Below are positions 22,200-33,572 of a stretch of 64,000 nucleotides of DNA, in pieces. The first letter of the stretch is position 1; the number at the start of each line of letters is the position of its first letter. Under the pieces are notes generated by a model that did not search any database, was not told where the DNA came from, and was given only the letters and a program-made list of their open reading frames with translations. A program made the position numbers and the translations under genes. The stretch covers positions 253,334,484-253,398,483 of the forward strand of contig CP136064.1 of assembly GCA_032622095.1 (NCBI GenBank). Reading direction: 5' to 3'. The DNA is from Siphonodentalium dalli (taxonomy: Eukaryota > Mollusca > Scaphopoda > Gadilida > Siphonodentaliidae).

Positions 22200-23235
22200 T
22201 GCATGGTTTGCCCCCAGTTGGAACGCAACAAAATCCACATGTTATTTTCTTACTGAATTTACTAACTGAAATAGATTCCATTTGGGAGCATTTATTCAGC
22301 GGCGGTGCCTATGGCTCGGGAACACTTTTTTTTTACAGAAAAACTGTTGATTCTACTACCACCCACATATATGTATGTGGATATGGAATGCAACAAAATC
22401 AACTTATAGTTCTGTATTACTATTATATATATTCCAGTAACTGAAACAGAGCCTTTATTCAGCGACCGAGTGGACTGCAGCCCCCTTGTGCGCAAACGCA
22501 CATGCATTATGATCTTTTAAAACAGGCTCCCTTCGGGAGCTTTTATTCAGCAACATATATATAGGCCTATAAGGCCACATGCCCTTGCACTATGGCCCAT
22601 TTGCCCACTTCGTGCCCATTTTTATATTGTATAAAACGTTATTTATCAATTTGCCATCTTCCGTATATTCCGTATATGTACTCCTTCGATTCCACACACA
22701 ATGCACAACTTTCATAACAAAGACACAATCCATTACTTATATTGACACTGAAGTGGCATATTAGCACCCATTTCCAACAACGGTATAGAACGTTCTAGTC
22801 TCGACTCTACACCCCATGCACTTCCACGGCAAAAGCAACATGCACTAATTATATTCACACTCAACCTGATCTGACAATTAATTTATAACGCCCATTATCA
22901 ACAACGCTTTGGTAGAGCGCATGGACATTTCGTCAATACAATAGCAACGCAGTGTGGGTTTGTGTATGACGTCATTTCGACAAACGTCATAAGAAATAGT
23001 GTCTACTTGGGTGCAAATACTGCATTTGGGGACCATGTTAAATCTCAGGTTTGCATTGACCAATCGGTGTGAAATTTTGTGAATCACCTTTTACGACACA
23101 ATATAGGCCGTGGTCCAAATTTGGGCTACATTGCACGCATGGTTGAAAAGTTATAAGCGCGCCAAAAGCGTGACCTAGTTATACACACACACACACACAG
23201 ACACACACACAGACGACGGGTTTTATATATATACT
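22200..23235. repeat. B-family element, copy 1
   Basis: Shared with 26494-28697 are GGAACGCAACAAAATC, ACTCCTTCGAT, GACGTCATTTCGACAAACGT, ACTGCATTTGGGGACCATGT and the terminal GACGACGGGTTTTATATATA. A (CA)n tract precedes the end. It looks like an interspersed element several hundred to a thousand bases long with a fixed 3' end; superfamily not established. Short frames lack motifs. Confidence 0.6.
23183..23212. repeat. (CA)n microsatellite
   Basis: ACACAC run interrupted by single G bases, at the 3' end of B copy 1. Confidence 0.85.
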
Positions 23236-23692
23236 AGGGAGTTGCGCATGTACATATTGAACGTAACAAAATCAGTATATTATTTAAATGCTACTATGCA
23301 CAAACTGCAACATACTCAATTCAGGAACCTTCATCTGGGAGCTTGCTTCACGTTTTGAACGGATGCCCTTTGGAACCTGTATCAGCATGCCGCCTAATGA
23401 GCACACGCCTGCACTGCGCTGCCCATTTGTATGAACACTTTATTTCACTAAAACTGTATTTCTACATACCAAGTAAACATTGCGCATGCACATATTGAAC
23501 GAAACAAAATCAGTATATTATTTAAATGCTACTATGCACCAACTGAAACATACTCAATTCAGGAACCTTCATTCGGGAGATTGCTTCACGTTTGGAACGG
23601 ACCCCCTTTGGAACCTGTATTCAGCATGCCGCCTAATGAGCACACGCATGCACTGCGTGGCCCATTTGTATGAATACTTTATTAGCTCAACT
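23236..23692. repeat. B-family sub-repeat, two tandem units of ~230 bp
   Basis: Two units each run from GCGCATG(T/C)ACATATTGAACG through TTTGGAACCTGTAT to GCCCATTTGTATGAA. Related units lie at about 26520-26830 and 26860-27040. The second unit is cut by the D element at 23693. Confidence 0.8.
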
Positions 23693-26491
23693 TTACTTTG
23701 TAAAGTTTGAGCTATTGCCATGGCTTTGTCGTCCGTTGTCCGTAAGGCGTCAACAATGCAGTCTACAGGTCGTACCTTTGATCGGATCATTATGAAATTT
23801 GTCATAGCTGTTGACATCAACATTTAGACTAGAATGATTCATTTTGGGGTCATTCGGTAAAAAAAACATGGCCGCCAGTGGCCATCTTGCATTTCAAAAT
23901 TCAATCCATTAGCACGGGCTACAGGGCGTACTGTTTGTCTGATCGTCATGAAATTTGTCATGGATGTTAATATTGACATGTAGATGGGAACGAGTAATTT
24001 TGGGGTCATTTGGCCCAAAAACATGGCCGCCATCTTGGATTTTACTCTTTGAATGACTAAATTCTTTAGCACGGGCTACAGGTCGTACTTTTAGTCTGAT
24101 CATCATAAAATTTGTCAAGAATGTTAATAATGACATGTAGATGGGAACGAGTCATTTTGGGGTCATTCGGCCAATAAACATGGCCGCCAGCAGGCATCTT
24201 TGATTTCACTCTTTGTATGACAATCCTTTAGCACGGGCTACAGGTCGTACCTTTAATCCGATCATCATAAAATTTGTCATGGCTGTTGAAATTGGAATGT
24301 AGATGGGAACGAGTCATTTTGGGGTCATTCGGACAAAAAACAATGGCCGCCAGTGGCCATCTTGGATTTCAAAATTCAATCCATTAGCACGGGCCACAGG
24401 TCGTACTGTTCGTCTGATCATCATGAAATTTGTCATGGATGTTAATATTGACATGTAGATGGGAACGAGTAATTTTGGGGTCATTCGGCCTCAAAACATG
24501 CGGCCAGCAGCCATCTTGGATTTTACTCTTTCTATGACTAAATTCTTTAGCACGGGCTACAGGTCGTACCTTTAGTCTGATCATCATCAAATTTCTCATG
24601 GATGTTAATATTCACATGTAGATGGGAACGAGTCATTTTGGGGTCATTCGGTCAAAAAACATGGTCGCCAGCAGGCATCTTTGATTTTACTCTTTGTATG
24701 ACTAAATCCTTTAGCACGGGCTACAGGTCGTACCTTTAGTCCGATCATCATAAAATTTGTCATGGCTGTTGAAATTGGAATGTAGATGGGAACGAGTCAT
24801 TTTGGGGTCATTGGGACAAAAAACATGGCCGCCAGCGGCCATCTTGGAATTCAAAATTTAATCCATTAGCACGAGCCACAGGTCGTACTGTTAGTCTGAA
24901 TCATCATGAAATTTGTCATGGATGATAATATTGACATGTAGATGGGAACGAGTAATTTTGGGGTCATTCGGCCAAAAAACATGGCCGCCAGCAGCCATCT
25001 TGGATTTTACTCTTTGTATGACTAAATTCTTCAGCACGGGATGCAGGTCGTACCTTTAGTCTGATTATCATAAAATTTGTCATGGTTATTAACAATGTCA
25101 TGTAGGTGGGAACGATTAATTTTGGGGTCATTCGGCCAAAAAACATGGTCGCCAGCAGCCATCTTGGATTTTACTCTTTGTATGACTAAATCCTTTAGCA
25201 CGGGCTACATGTCCTACTTTTTGTCTGATCATCATAAAATTTGTCAAGAATGTTAATAATGTCATGTAGGTGGGAACGATTAATTTTGGGGTCATTCGGC
25301 CAAAAAACATGGTCGCCAGCAGCCATCTTGGATTTTACTCTTTGTATGACTAAATCCTTTAGCACGGGCTACATGTCCTACTTTTTGTCTGATCATCATA
25401 AAATTTGTCAAGAATGTTAATAATGACATGTAGATGGGAACAAGTCATTTTGGGGTCATTCGGCCAAAAAACATGGCCGCCTGCAGCCATCTTGGATTTT
25501 ACTCTTTGTATGACTAAATCCTTTAGCACGGGCTACAGGTCGTACCTTTAGTCTGATCATCATAAAAATTTTCATGGCTGTTGAAATTGGAATGTAGATG
25601 GGAACGAGTTATTTTGGGGTCATTTGGACAAAAAACATGGCTGCCAGCGGCCATCTTGGATTTCAAAATTTAATCCATTAGCACGGGCCACAGGTCGTAC
25701 TGTTCGTCTGATCATCATGAAATTTGTCATGGATGATAATATTGACATGTAGATGGGTTATTAACAATGTCATGTAGGTGGGAACGATTAATTTTGGGGT
25801 CATTCGGCCAAACAACATGGCTGCCAGCAGCCATCTTGGATTTTACTCTTTGTATGACTAAATTCTTCAGCACGGGCTGCAGGTCGTACCTTTAGTCTGA
25901 TCATCATAAAATTTGTCATGGATATTAACAATATCATGTAGGTGGGAAACGAGTAATTTTGGGGTCATTCGGCCAAAAAACATGGTCACCAGCAGCCATC
26001 TTGGATTTTACTCTTTGTATGACTAAATCCTTTAGCACGGGCTACAGGTCGTACCTTTAGTCTGATCATCATAAAATTTGTCATGAATGTTAATAATGAC
26101 ATGTAGATGGGAACGAGTTATTTTGGGGTCATTTGGACAAAAAACATGGCTGCCAGCAGCCAACTTGGATTTTACTCTTTGTATGACTAAATTCTTTAGC
26201 ATGGGCTACAGGTCGTACCTTTAGTCATGGACGTAAATATATATTATCATCGCTGCTTTAGTCTGATCGTCATAAAATTTGTCATGGATGTTAACGATGA
26301 CATGTAGATGGGAACGACTCATTTTGGGGTCATTCGGCCGAAAACATGGCCGCCAGCAGCCATCTTGGATTTTACTTTTCTCTTCATGTCCAAATTTAAC
26401 TAGTATTAGACATTCAACTTTCCACATTCCATTGACTGTAATACATTAAATTATTCCCTTTCCAAGTTGAGCTACAGTGTCATTGACACTT
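23693..26491. mobile_element. D-family element, copy 2, with ~17-unit tandem core
   Basis: Left end TAGCTCAACTT (23693-23703) and right end AAGTTGAGCTA (26464-26474) are inverted. Just downstream is a perfect stem-loop, AGTGTC-ATT-GACACT (26476-26490). This matches the Helentron/HINE plan: short inverted subterminal repeats, tandem core, 3' hairpin. Units average about 160 bp; successive lengths of about 155, 160 and 167 recur, and two unit types alternate (TTTTACTCTTTG versus TTTCAAAATTCAATCC), giving a three-unit higher-order pattern at the start. Minus-strand frames through it are array artefacts. Confidence 0.75.
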
Positions 26492-27160
26492 TCATTTCAA
26501 TAAAACAGTATTTTTACCCCCACCCCCATCTCCCCAACCCATGTATATGCATGCACATATGGAACGCAACAATCAAAATAGTTTACTTTATCTATACTGA
26601 AACAGGCTAAATTCGGGAGACTTTATTTAGCGGGGGAGGGACCTACAGCCCCTTTCTGCGCTTCGCGCACATTATATGATCTTAAACTGCGTGAGCTTCG
26701 CGCACATATAGGGAGCTTGCATCACATTTTAAACGGACCCCCTTTGGAACCTGTATTCAGCATGCAGCCTAATGATCACACGCCCTGCACTGCGCGGCCC
26801 ATTTGTATGAACACTTTATTTCAATAAAACTGTATTTTTGCCCCCACCATCATCTCCCCAAGCCACGTATATGCATGCACATATGGACCGCAACAATCAC
26901 GATTTTTTACTTTATCTATAGGGCCTACTAACTGATACAGGCTCTATTTGGAACCTTTATTTAGCGGGGAGGGGCTGCAGCCCCTTTGTGAGCTTCGCGC
27001 ACATTATATGAATTTAAACTGCGTGCGCTTCGCGCACATTGTGATCTTTTAAACATTTATTCTTTTATCAGATTTGCACTCAACCGAAAGATTAAAAGAA
27101 CATTAATTAGCTTCGTCAGTATTGTTTACACTGTAGGCCCTATTATTAGGCCTGTCCAGC

Positions 27161-27191
<31 letters not shown>

Positions 27192-27224
27192 CTCATTTAC
27201 ATCCATGGCCTGTCCCGGGAATGT
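26492..27224. repeat. B-family copy 2, middle part
   Basis: Resumes with ATTTCAATAAAACAG, the sequence expected after ACTTT in uninterrupted B units (compare 26812-26835). It contains two diverged ~300-bp units (CATATGGAACGCAACAATC; GCGCACATTATATGA) and ends in the TA microsatellite at 27165-27191. Confidence 0.55.
27165..27191. repeat. (TA)13 microsatellite
   Basis: Perfect TA run inside B copy 2. Confidence 0.9.
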
Positions 27225-27991
27225 GATTTTTATACCCCCCGCAACGAAGTTAGGGGGGGTATACTGGAGTCGGCTTGTCCGTCCGTCCATCCATCGTCCG
27301 TCCGTGGACACAAATTTGTCCGGAGTTTTTATCAATTTCCGTGAAACTTGGCACAGACATCAACCACCATGGGAACATGTGCACCTGTGATTATGACGTC
27401 TGTCGGACTTTTTTTGGTGCGTTATCCCCCCTTTTTCGACCTAGAAAATTTTCGCAACATGTATACTTTTGTCCGAGATTTTATTCCTACATTTTTCGGT
27501 TAATTTTTTTAAAACGTGGCACAGATATTTAGTACCATGGGAAATTGTGCACCTGCGATTATGACGTCTATCCAACATGTTTTGGTGGAGTTATCCCCCT
27601 TTTTCGACTTAGAAACTTTTTTTGCAACATGCATAATTTTGTCCGAGCTTTTATTCCTACATTTTTCGGTCAATGTTTTTAATCTTGGCACTGATATTTA
27701 GTACCATGGAAACCTGTGCACCTGCGATTATGACGTCTGTCCAACATATTTTGTGTGGAGTTATTCCCCTTTTTCGACTTAGAATTTTTTTCGCAACATA
27801 CATAATTTTGTCCAAGCTTTTATTCCTACATTTTTTGGTCAATAGGTTTAAGATTAGGGTTATGGTTGTACACCTGCAATGGGAACTGTTATTTTATTAT
27901 TTTAACTAACTGTTTACTGACATGTGAAACATCTTAGTATTTTTAAAACGGGGGGTATCCGTAGTCCCATTGGGACAGTCACACCTCTAGT
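27225..27991. mobile_element. C-family element with Helitron-like 3' end
   Basis: It begins with a hairpin, TATACCCCCC ... GGGGGGGTATA (27231-27261), followed by GTCCGTCC repeats and three or four ~170-bp units (GGCACAGATATTTAGTACCA; CCTGCGATTATGACGTCT; GTTATCCCCC). The 3' end has a perfect hairpin GTCCCATTGGGAC (27964-27976), ten bases, then CTAG (27987-27990) followed by T. Hairpin plus CTRR before T is the canonical Helitron terminus. No Rep/helicase coding, so non-autonomous. It lies inside B copy 2. Confidence 0.7.
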
Positions 27992-28697
27992 TCTAACTGA
28001 GTTTGGCGAATTCACTAATTTCACGGTAGGCCTACCCACTCGCGGGAGGTCAGACTGTCCATTCGGCATCTTCCGTGTATACCGGTACTCCTTCGATACC
28101 ACACTCAATGCACAACTTCGTATCAAAGACAGAATTCTTTACTTATGTTCAAAACCAACTGGCAAATTAAAATACCATATTAGCACCCATGCCCAACGAC
28201 GAACGTTCGAGTCTTGACTCTGCACCCCGCTACATCTACCCTTTTCCAATGACGGTAGAACGTTCGAGTCTTGACTACACCCCACTATACATGCCCTTCC
28301 GCGACAAAATCAACATTCGTTATCTAAATTCACAATGAACCTGAACTGACATATTAATTTAGCGCTTCTTTCCAACAACGCTTTGGTTGAGCGCATGGAA
28401 GTTTCGCCTACAATAGCAAAGCAAGTGTTGGTTTGCGTTCGACGTCAATGATGTCATTTCGACAAACGTCATAAGAAATAGTGTCTACTTGAGTGCAGAT
28501 ACTGCATTTGGGGACCATGTTAGATCTAAGGTTTGCTTGGACCAATCGGCGTGAAATTTGATGAGTCACCTTTTATGACACACTATAGGCCGTGGTACAA
28601 ATTTGGGCCACATTGGACCCATGGTTAAAAAGTTATAAACGTGCCAAAAGCGTGACCGAGTTATACACACACAGACGACGGGTTTTATATATATAGA
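27992..28697. repeat. B-family copy 2, 3' part
   Basis: From about 28060 it is collinear with B copy 1 (22660-23235): ATCTTCCGTGTAT, ACTCCTTCGATACCACAC, TCATTTCGACAAACGTCATA and a final GACGACGGGTTTTATATATA (28676-28695). Confidence 0.6.
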
Positions 28698-28731
28698 TAG
28701 ATTATTACAAAAAAAATAAGTAGGATGCACC

Positions 28732-29121
28732 TTAACCCTTTACCCAACAGAAGGGCCCTGTGCCAATGCATTCTCTTATATATGCGAGTCGACCATAGGT
28801 CGCCTCGCATATATAAGAGAATGCATTGGCCTAACACATTAAAAATTATAAAATTGTTAAAGAATGTAAGAAAAAATGGTAAAAAGTGTTAAAAAAAGAT
28901 TTTTTTTATGCCAATGCATTCTCTTATATATGCGAGGCGACCTATGGTCGACTCGCATATATAAGAGAATGCATTGGCACAGGGCATAACTGTAACTATC
29001 ACAATGTGGTCAAGGAGCCGGTTCCAATGATATCCATATGTGTATGGTTCTATTGAGACAGACCGAAGATATTTTAGGCTGTTGAAGCTTTATTTGGCCG
29101 GTTTGTTGGGTAAAGGGTTAA
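28732..29121. mobile_element. E-family TTAA element, well preserved
   Basis: 390 bp with TTAACCCTTTACCCAACA (28732 onward) and TGTTGGGTAAAGGGTTAA at the right. It has two internal hairpins (about 28762-28828 and 28912-28978). Nearly identical to 49953-50352 apart from a ~10-bp TTTTTGGCC indel near the right end, which suggests recent activity. Confidence 0.85.
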
Positions 29122-29225
29122 TACTTGTTTATATATCACTAGCTTATGGCCATTCTAGTGGCAGAAAGCTAGTGATGTTAATCCATAAACAAGTCTTAAG
29201 GTGTATACTACTCATTTCTTTCAAC

Positions 29226-29307
29226 TACAGTAATGCCCTTAGTAATCGACTCCTTAACCACAGCAGAATTATGGGTAACTTTTCAGGATTTAGTCAGAAA
29301 TATTTTG
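29226..29307. mobile_element. G-family MITE, left arm only
   Basis: TACAGTAATGCCCTTAGTAA then CCACAGCAGAATTATGGGTA. Broken off before the hairpin turn. Confidence 0.7.
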
Positions 29308-29319
29308 TCCTTGGGATGC

Positions 29320-29640
29320 CCTAGGGAGAAGTGACTTCTCTTTCATACACCAATTTGCATTTTTCAAAACAGCATATTTGAAGTGTATTTGCGAATTATA
29401 ATTGTGCACTTACTAATTACAATGGTAATTTAAATGGGCTATTTTATTGCCAAATACTTATTGGATCACAGAAAGGTGATGTTAAGAAGTAAATTAAACT
29501 TCAGCCTTGATCACTTCTCCCTGATAAAAGTCCATTTCTCCCTGATAATCTCAATAAAGAGAAGTGACCAATTTGAATTCTCTCGACTGGTCCCTGTCTT
29601 TTTTTCTTCTCAGGTGTTGATGCTGATTAGTTATTATTAG
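29320..29640. repeat. I-family repeat, unexpanded copy
   Basis: Shares GAGAAGTGAC, AAATGGGCT, ATACTTATTGGATC and ACTTCTCCCTGAT with 39965-40375. Here the GGATCACAGAAAGGTGATGT segment occurs once, whereas the other copy has it expanded into a minisatellite. Confidence 0.65.
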
Positions 29641-29689
29641 CATTGACAACTGGTGGGAATTTTATAAATGTGAGGCCATTATCTATTTC

Positions 29690-29863
29690 CAGGGATGTTC
29701 AGAAAATAATAGCAAACAACAGATATACCACTAGTTCAGAAGGACTCCAATTCTTTGGTGACAAATATTTAGATAGTATGTTCAACAAACGGCCTATATG
29801 GTTATTTGCTGAACTTATTATCTGAACATCTCGTCAATGAGTAATTAGTATTGAAAGGGTTAA
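29690..29863. mobile_element. F-family TTAA element, partial, inverted
   Basis: Ends in GAAAGGGTTAA (TTAA 29860-29863), preceded by TCGTCAATGAGTAATTAGTA, the reverse complement of the F left end. An internal inverted pair around TGTTCAACAAAC / GCTGAACTTATTATCTGAAC is present. Confidence 0.6.
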
Positions 29864-29936
29864 TGATTGATGTAGTCTCATCATTTTGTTTGATCTCTTG
29901 CTGCATGATCTCTTAATTATGGTCAAAAACTCACTA

Positions 29937-30095
29937 TACAGTAATGCCCTAAGTAATCGACTCCTTAACCACAGCAGAATTATGGGTAACTTTTCAGGAT
30001 TTAGTCGGATATATGGCTTGTTGCCATTCATCGGAAAGCTCTCAATAGATAATTCTGCTGTGGTTAAGGAGTCAATTACTTAGGGCATTACTGTA
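29937..30095. mobile_element. G-family palindromic MITE
   Basis: TACAGTAATGCCCTAAGTAA to GGGCATTACTGTA with TA on both sides. The arms pair over most of the length; the right arm is partly deleted. Confidence 0.85.
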
Positions 30096-30569
30096 CATGT
30101 ATCAGAAAAGGCTTGTATGGCTATACATATAATCATTATCTATATCATTGGAAGAGTATTCAAAATCGGAAGTCCCTTCTGAAGGTGTTCAAGGAATGTC
30201 CTGATCAGACTCAAAGTGAAAGTTCGGTCATTTTTAATGGAGTTTCATCATAATACCACCAATTCACCTTGGAATAAATTATAAGGAGAGAGTGGGTAAA
30301 AATTTTGTACCTATAAAAGCTGTTTTCTTTTTCCAAACTAGGGTATTAGTTGGGCTCCATTTGTCCATCCATATGAACATTTCACTTGTCAATTGGGTGT
30401 GTATTATTTGTTGTCCTTTGGTATGGTAATAGCCCAGCTTGCGGGGGGGGGGGGGGGGAGGTTGCCCATTTGGGTTTAGTCCATATATTCTTTCTTATTA
30501 GAGTTACAACCCTCGTTCTACTTGTAAATTTTCACTCAGAGCAGCCATTTTACATGATCGTCACCCTCA
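30096..30569. other. Spacer with a G16 run
   Basis: No gene. G homopolymer at 30443-30458 is the only notable feature. Confidence 0.5.
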
Positions 30570-31002
30570 TTGAATTGGCTTGCCGATTCTGACTCGTCCA
30601 TACACAATCACTATATTGCAGACGGACTATCAATAAGAATCACCCCTAGCAGAGATTGGATTCGTATAACAAGTTTTCCACATTCCGTCGTGTTTCATTA
30701 CGAAAATGTTACAACAACACTATACAATGCCAAACCTGTAGATGCTAGGTAGAGATATTCCACCTATTCCAGACATGATTGAAATATATATGTATGCCAA
30801 ATACAACATGACGAAATATCAGAAAATATTAAGAATAAGAGGAAAGTTGCCAACACTCCAAATATATGAGTATACGCGAACAGACTTATTTTTGTACTGC
30901 CACCACTCAATCGCTGATGAGTGCTCGGTAATATATGAATATGCAAAAGGGCAAGGGCATTTAGCAATATTATATACACTGTTTCCGAGCTTACATACAT
31001 GA
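30570..31002 (+). other. Two overlapping unassigned frames (possible coding remnant)
   Basis: The frame at 30570-30752 (60 codons) overlaps the next, 30742-31002 (86 codons), by 11 bases in another phase. Both have mixed, protein-like composition, and neither belongs to a repeat copied elsewhere in the window. The second ends where internal sequence of a long family A element begins (31003). No domain recognised. A splice reading (acceptor TATATTGCAG before 30622, donor AG|GTAGAG at 30751) is also possible. Chance remains a serious alternative. Confidence 0.2.
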
Positions 31003-31150
31003 AACTGAACTAAAAAAGAAAAAGAAACTTTCTAAAGAAACTAAATAACTTGTTAATTTGATAATAAAGATACATAACAGAGAAGGTGAGGCCTAAGCAG
31101 AATGAGGTCCCCAGAATTTAGCTATGCTAGCCCGCTGATACTTAGCTCTA
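31003..31150. mobile_element. Family A long-form internal and right-half fragment
   Basis: ACTGAACTAAAAAAG and CTTTCTAAAGAAAC correspond to the internal part of the copies at 12581 and 60279. GCAGAATGAGGTCCCCAGA and GCTAGCCCGCTGAT follow, then the element stops. Confidence 0.65.
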
Positions 31151-31267
31151 TCAGGGTCGCTATCTTGTCATGGATTTTAATGCTGTTAAAAACACCTGGT
31201 TTTACAAGATTATTGTGAATTCAGGAAATGCTTGTGTAATGCAATTTTTTTACATCAGAAAAATTAA

Positions 31268-31621
31268 ATGATCATGGTAGTAATGTTTTTAACAGTCTGT
31301 AAGGTGATATGTATTCCAAATAAATGCCGGATGTGCGTGGGACTATTTGCCTATAAATTCCAATTCAATTATATGAATGACTCAACAGAGAAGACGCGCA
31401 TACATCAACCCGCATACATCAACCGGTGCTGTGGCTTTAACTGTTTTCAATTGTTATACTCTGGATCGCATGTCACACGCATTATTAGTTCAGTGATAAT
31501 CGTTCCTGTAACAGAGGTGAAAATCGGTGCTCTGATTACCACCTCTGAAAGAGATTGGGGACATATATGCCTTGCTTGGCTTTGCATTTGTAACATTTTA
31601 ACTATCATCTTAGCAGAATAG
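31268..31621 (+). other. Unassigned 117-codon frame
   Basis: An ATG-to-stop frame with several cysteines (a CxxC near residue 20, CC near residue 56) and a hydrophobic C-terminal stretch. It ends ten bases before a family A left end at 31631. No family recognised, and a frame of this length is close to chance expectation in 64 kb of AT-rich DNA. Confidence 0.2.
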
Positions 31622-31630
31622 AGTGCAGAT

Positions 31631-31699
31631 CAAGCCTGAGTTTAGTGTTCCTGTCATTTACAGAATGAGGTCCCCAGAGGGTGAATTTAGTGACGATAT
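31631..31699. mobile_element. Family A left-end fragment
   Basis: CAAGCCTGAGTTTAGTG, then CAGAATGAGGTCCCCAGAGG and GTGAATTTAGTGACGATAT; cut off at 31700, where the large palindrome starts. Confidence 0.7.
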
Positions 31700-31803
31700 G
31701 GGAAATTTCGAGTTCCACAAAAAATGTCAGACCGATCTTGCATCCATACTCTACGGAACACCAACAAATCATCCATTTGTTAAATGAAATCTCGCCGATG
31801 ACC

Positions 31804-33072
31804 TTAACTCTTTAACACTCAAATAGTTTTCTAGCATAACCCTCAATGACGTGATTTGACGTGGCTACCTATTCCTCAATGACGTGATTTGACATGTTGG
31901 TTTGCATGGCAAGTTTTTCGTTTATATAAACGGTGTATATTCAAGTTTTTTATGCTTCATTGAATATGAATAATGTGACATAACTGTTCAGAACAACACC
32001 TTGTCGATTTCTGGTCAAGTAGCGGGAAGTTTATATCGCTATAAAGTGCAGTTTAATATGGAATAATCCATTTCAATCCCGGCTTGGGGTGCAAATAATT
32101 ATTCCATTTTCAATGACATACCGGTACCCAGGTATTATAACGTACTGGTATCAGTACTGAAATTGTCTTCTAATGTTTCCAAATCCGCCTGAACAAACCA
32201 AAGATCTATTTCCTAGTTGCCATTTTCTGAATAATTATATCGTTTGAACCAACTTTGCAATTATTAATTCAACTTCGGTCGAGTGAAAACCACGTGTGTG
32301 TGTTGTGTTGCAAACCGGAAGAGTGGATTAATTGGGAGGTTATTGGAAGAGCCTGTATAATTGATGGAAGAGCCGGACCAATCCAGTGATGGCAGAATCA
32401 AGCCTCACCCAAATAAGGAAGTTGAATTTATTTTTATTTTTTATTGATATTGGGAATCTTAGGAATTATTCATATTTAAGAGACGAGTAATACCATCGCA
32501 CCAGATAAATAAACAACGTGTTTTGCGAAAGCGACAAACTCAAAATGAAGCAACCAACAATCACGTCATAAAATGTTATGATTTACTCTATATTAAAGCT
32601 AGATTTTTCCAGTTTTCTCCGCAAAAGTTTAAATTATAATCGGAGATGGGATGTGTATTCCCTTCATCACAAGGATTTCCCCCTAAACGAATCGTCTGTT
32701 CAACTTTTTCTGGTGACTTTCTCAACTTTTCCGAGGGAGTTTGGCATAAATAAAAATGAAATTTTATCCATTCCTGCATGATTTAGACCGACCAGTTCCA
32801 TTGTATAGGCGTGATTCTCACAATGAAAATTTAGCTGGTAATAAGTTGTAGAATAACGGATACAATTTGCATTGAAATGTAACTTTCGGTGGTGTTCAAG
32901 AAATTCGCGGTAACAACATGTCTAATAAAATTATCAATAAGCGAGCGCAATAAATTCGCTGCTAATTACGCCCTGTTGTCTACCTTGACGTTACATTTGA
33001 GGGCTGTCCCGGGTAACGTCACAGGTACCCGTTAGACGCGTCAAATCACGTCATTGAGGGTTAAAGAGTTAA
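31804..33072. mobile_element. TTAA element M inserted in the left palindrome arm
   Basis: TTAA at 31804-31807 and 33069-33072 brackets inverted ends: TTAACTCTTTAACAC plus CCTCAATGACGTGATTTGAC at left, CAAATCACGTCATTGAGGG plus TTAAAGAGTTAA at right. The opposite palindrome arm reads straight through one TTAA (near 33617-33620), preserving the empty site. Length about 1.26 kb. No transposase; the frames at 32578-32781 are short. TTAA duplication fits piggyBac-type mobilisation. Confidence 0.85.
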
Positions 33073-33122
33073 ACTAAATGAAAGTGTTAATAAACAAATC
33101 TCAACATGTCCTACATCTACAC

Positions 33123-33572
33123 CAAGACTGAGTTTAATGTGCCTGTCATTTGCAGAAGGAGGTCCCCAGAGGGTGAATTTAGTGAGGCTTTCCCGCCCAG
33201 TGGGCTAGCATCACTAAATTCACCCTCTGGGGACCTCATTCTGCTTAGGTCTCATTTTCTGTGAAGTATCTATAGTCTCAAATTAACATTTTTGTTAGTT
33301 ACTTTTTCCCTTCTCTTCAGTTTCTATATCTCCTAATTTGCAGAAGATAAAATTCATAATCGATGTTCCCAATGAGTGTACATCACAATATTCACCATTT
33401 GGAAACTTCAATCTGAGTCTATGTCTCCCATAGCAGATGAGGCCATGCAGAATTAGATCCCCAGAGGGTGAATTTGGTGACGCTAGCCCACTGTGCAGGA
33501 AAGCCTCACTAAACTCACCCTCTGGGGACCTTATTTTGCAAATGACAGGCACATTAAACTCAGTGTTGGTGT
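33123..33572. mobile_element. Family A long form, core of the palindrome
   Basis: Ends CAAGACTGAGTTTAATG and CATTAAACTCAGTGTTG, both A inverted pairs, and the internal CTTCAGTTTCTATATCTCC and GAGTGTACATCACAATAT segments. The minus-strand frame at 33295-33585 is repeat-derived. Confidence 0.8.

Noticed and set aside
27126..27909. Several overlapping frames on both strands
   Set aside because: They follow the C-family tandem units and the TA run; mutual overlap on both strands argues against coding.
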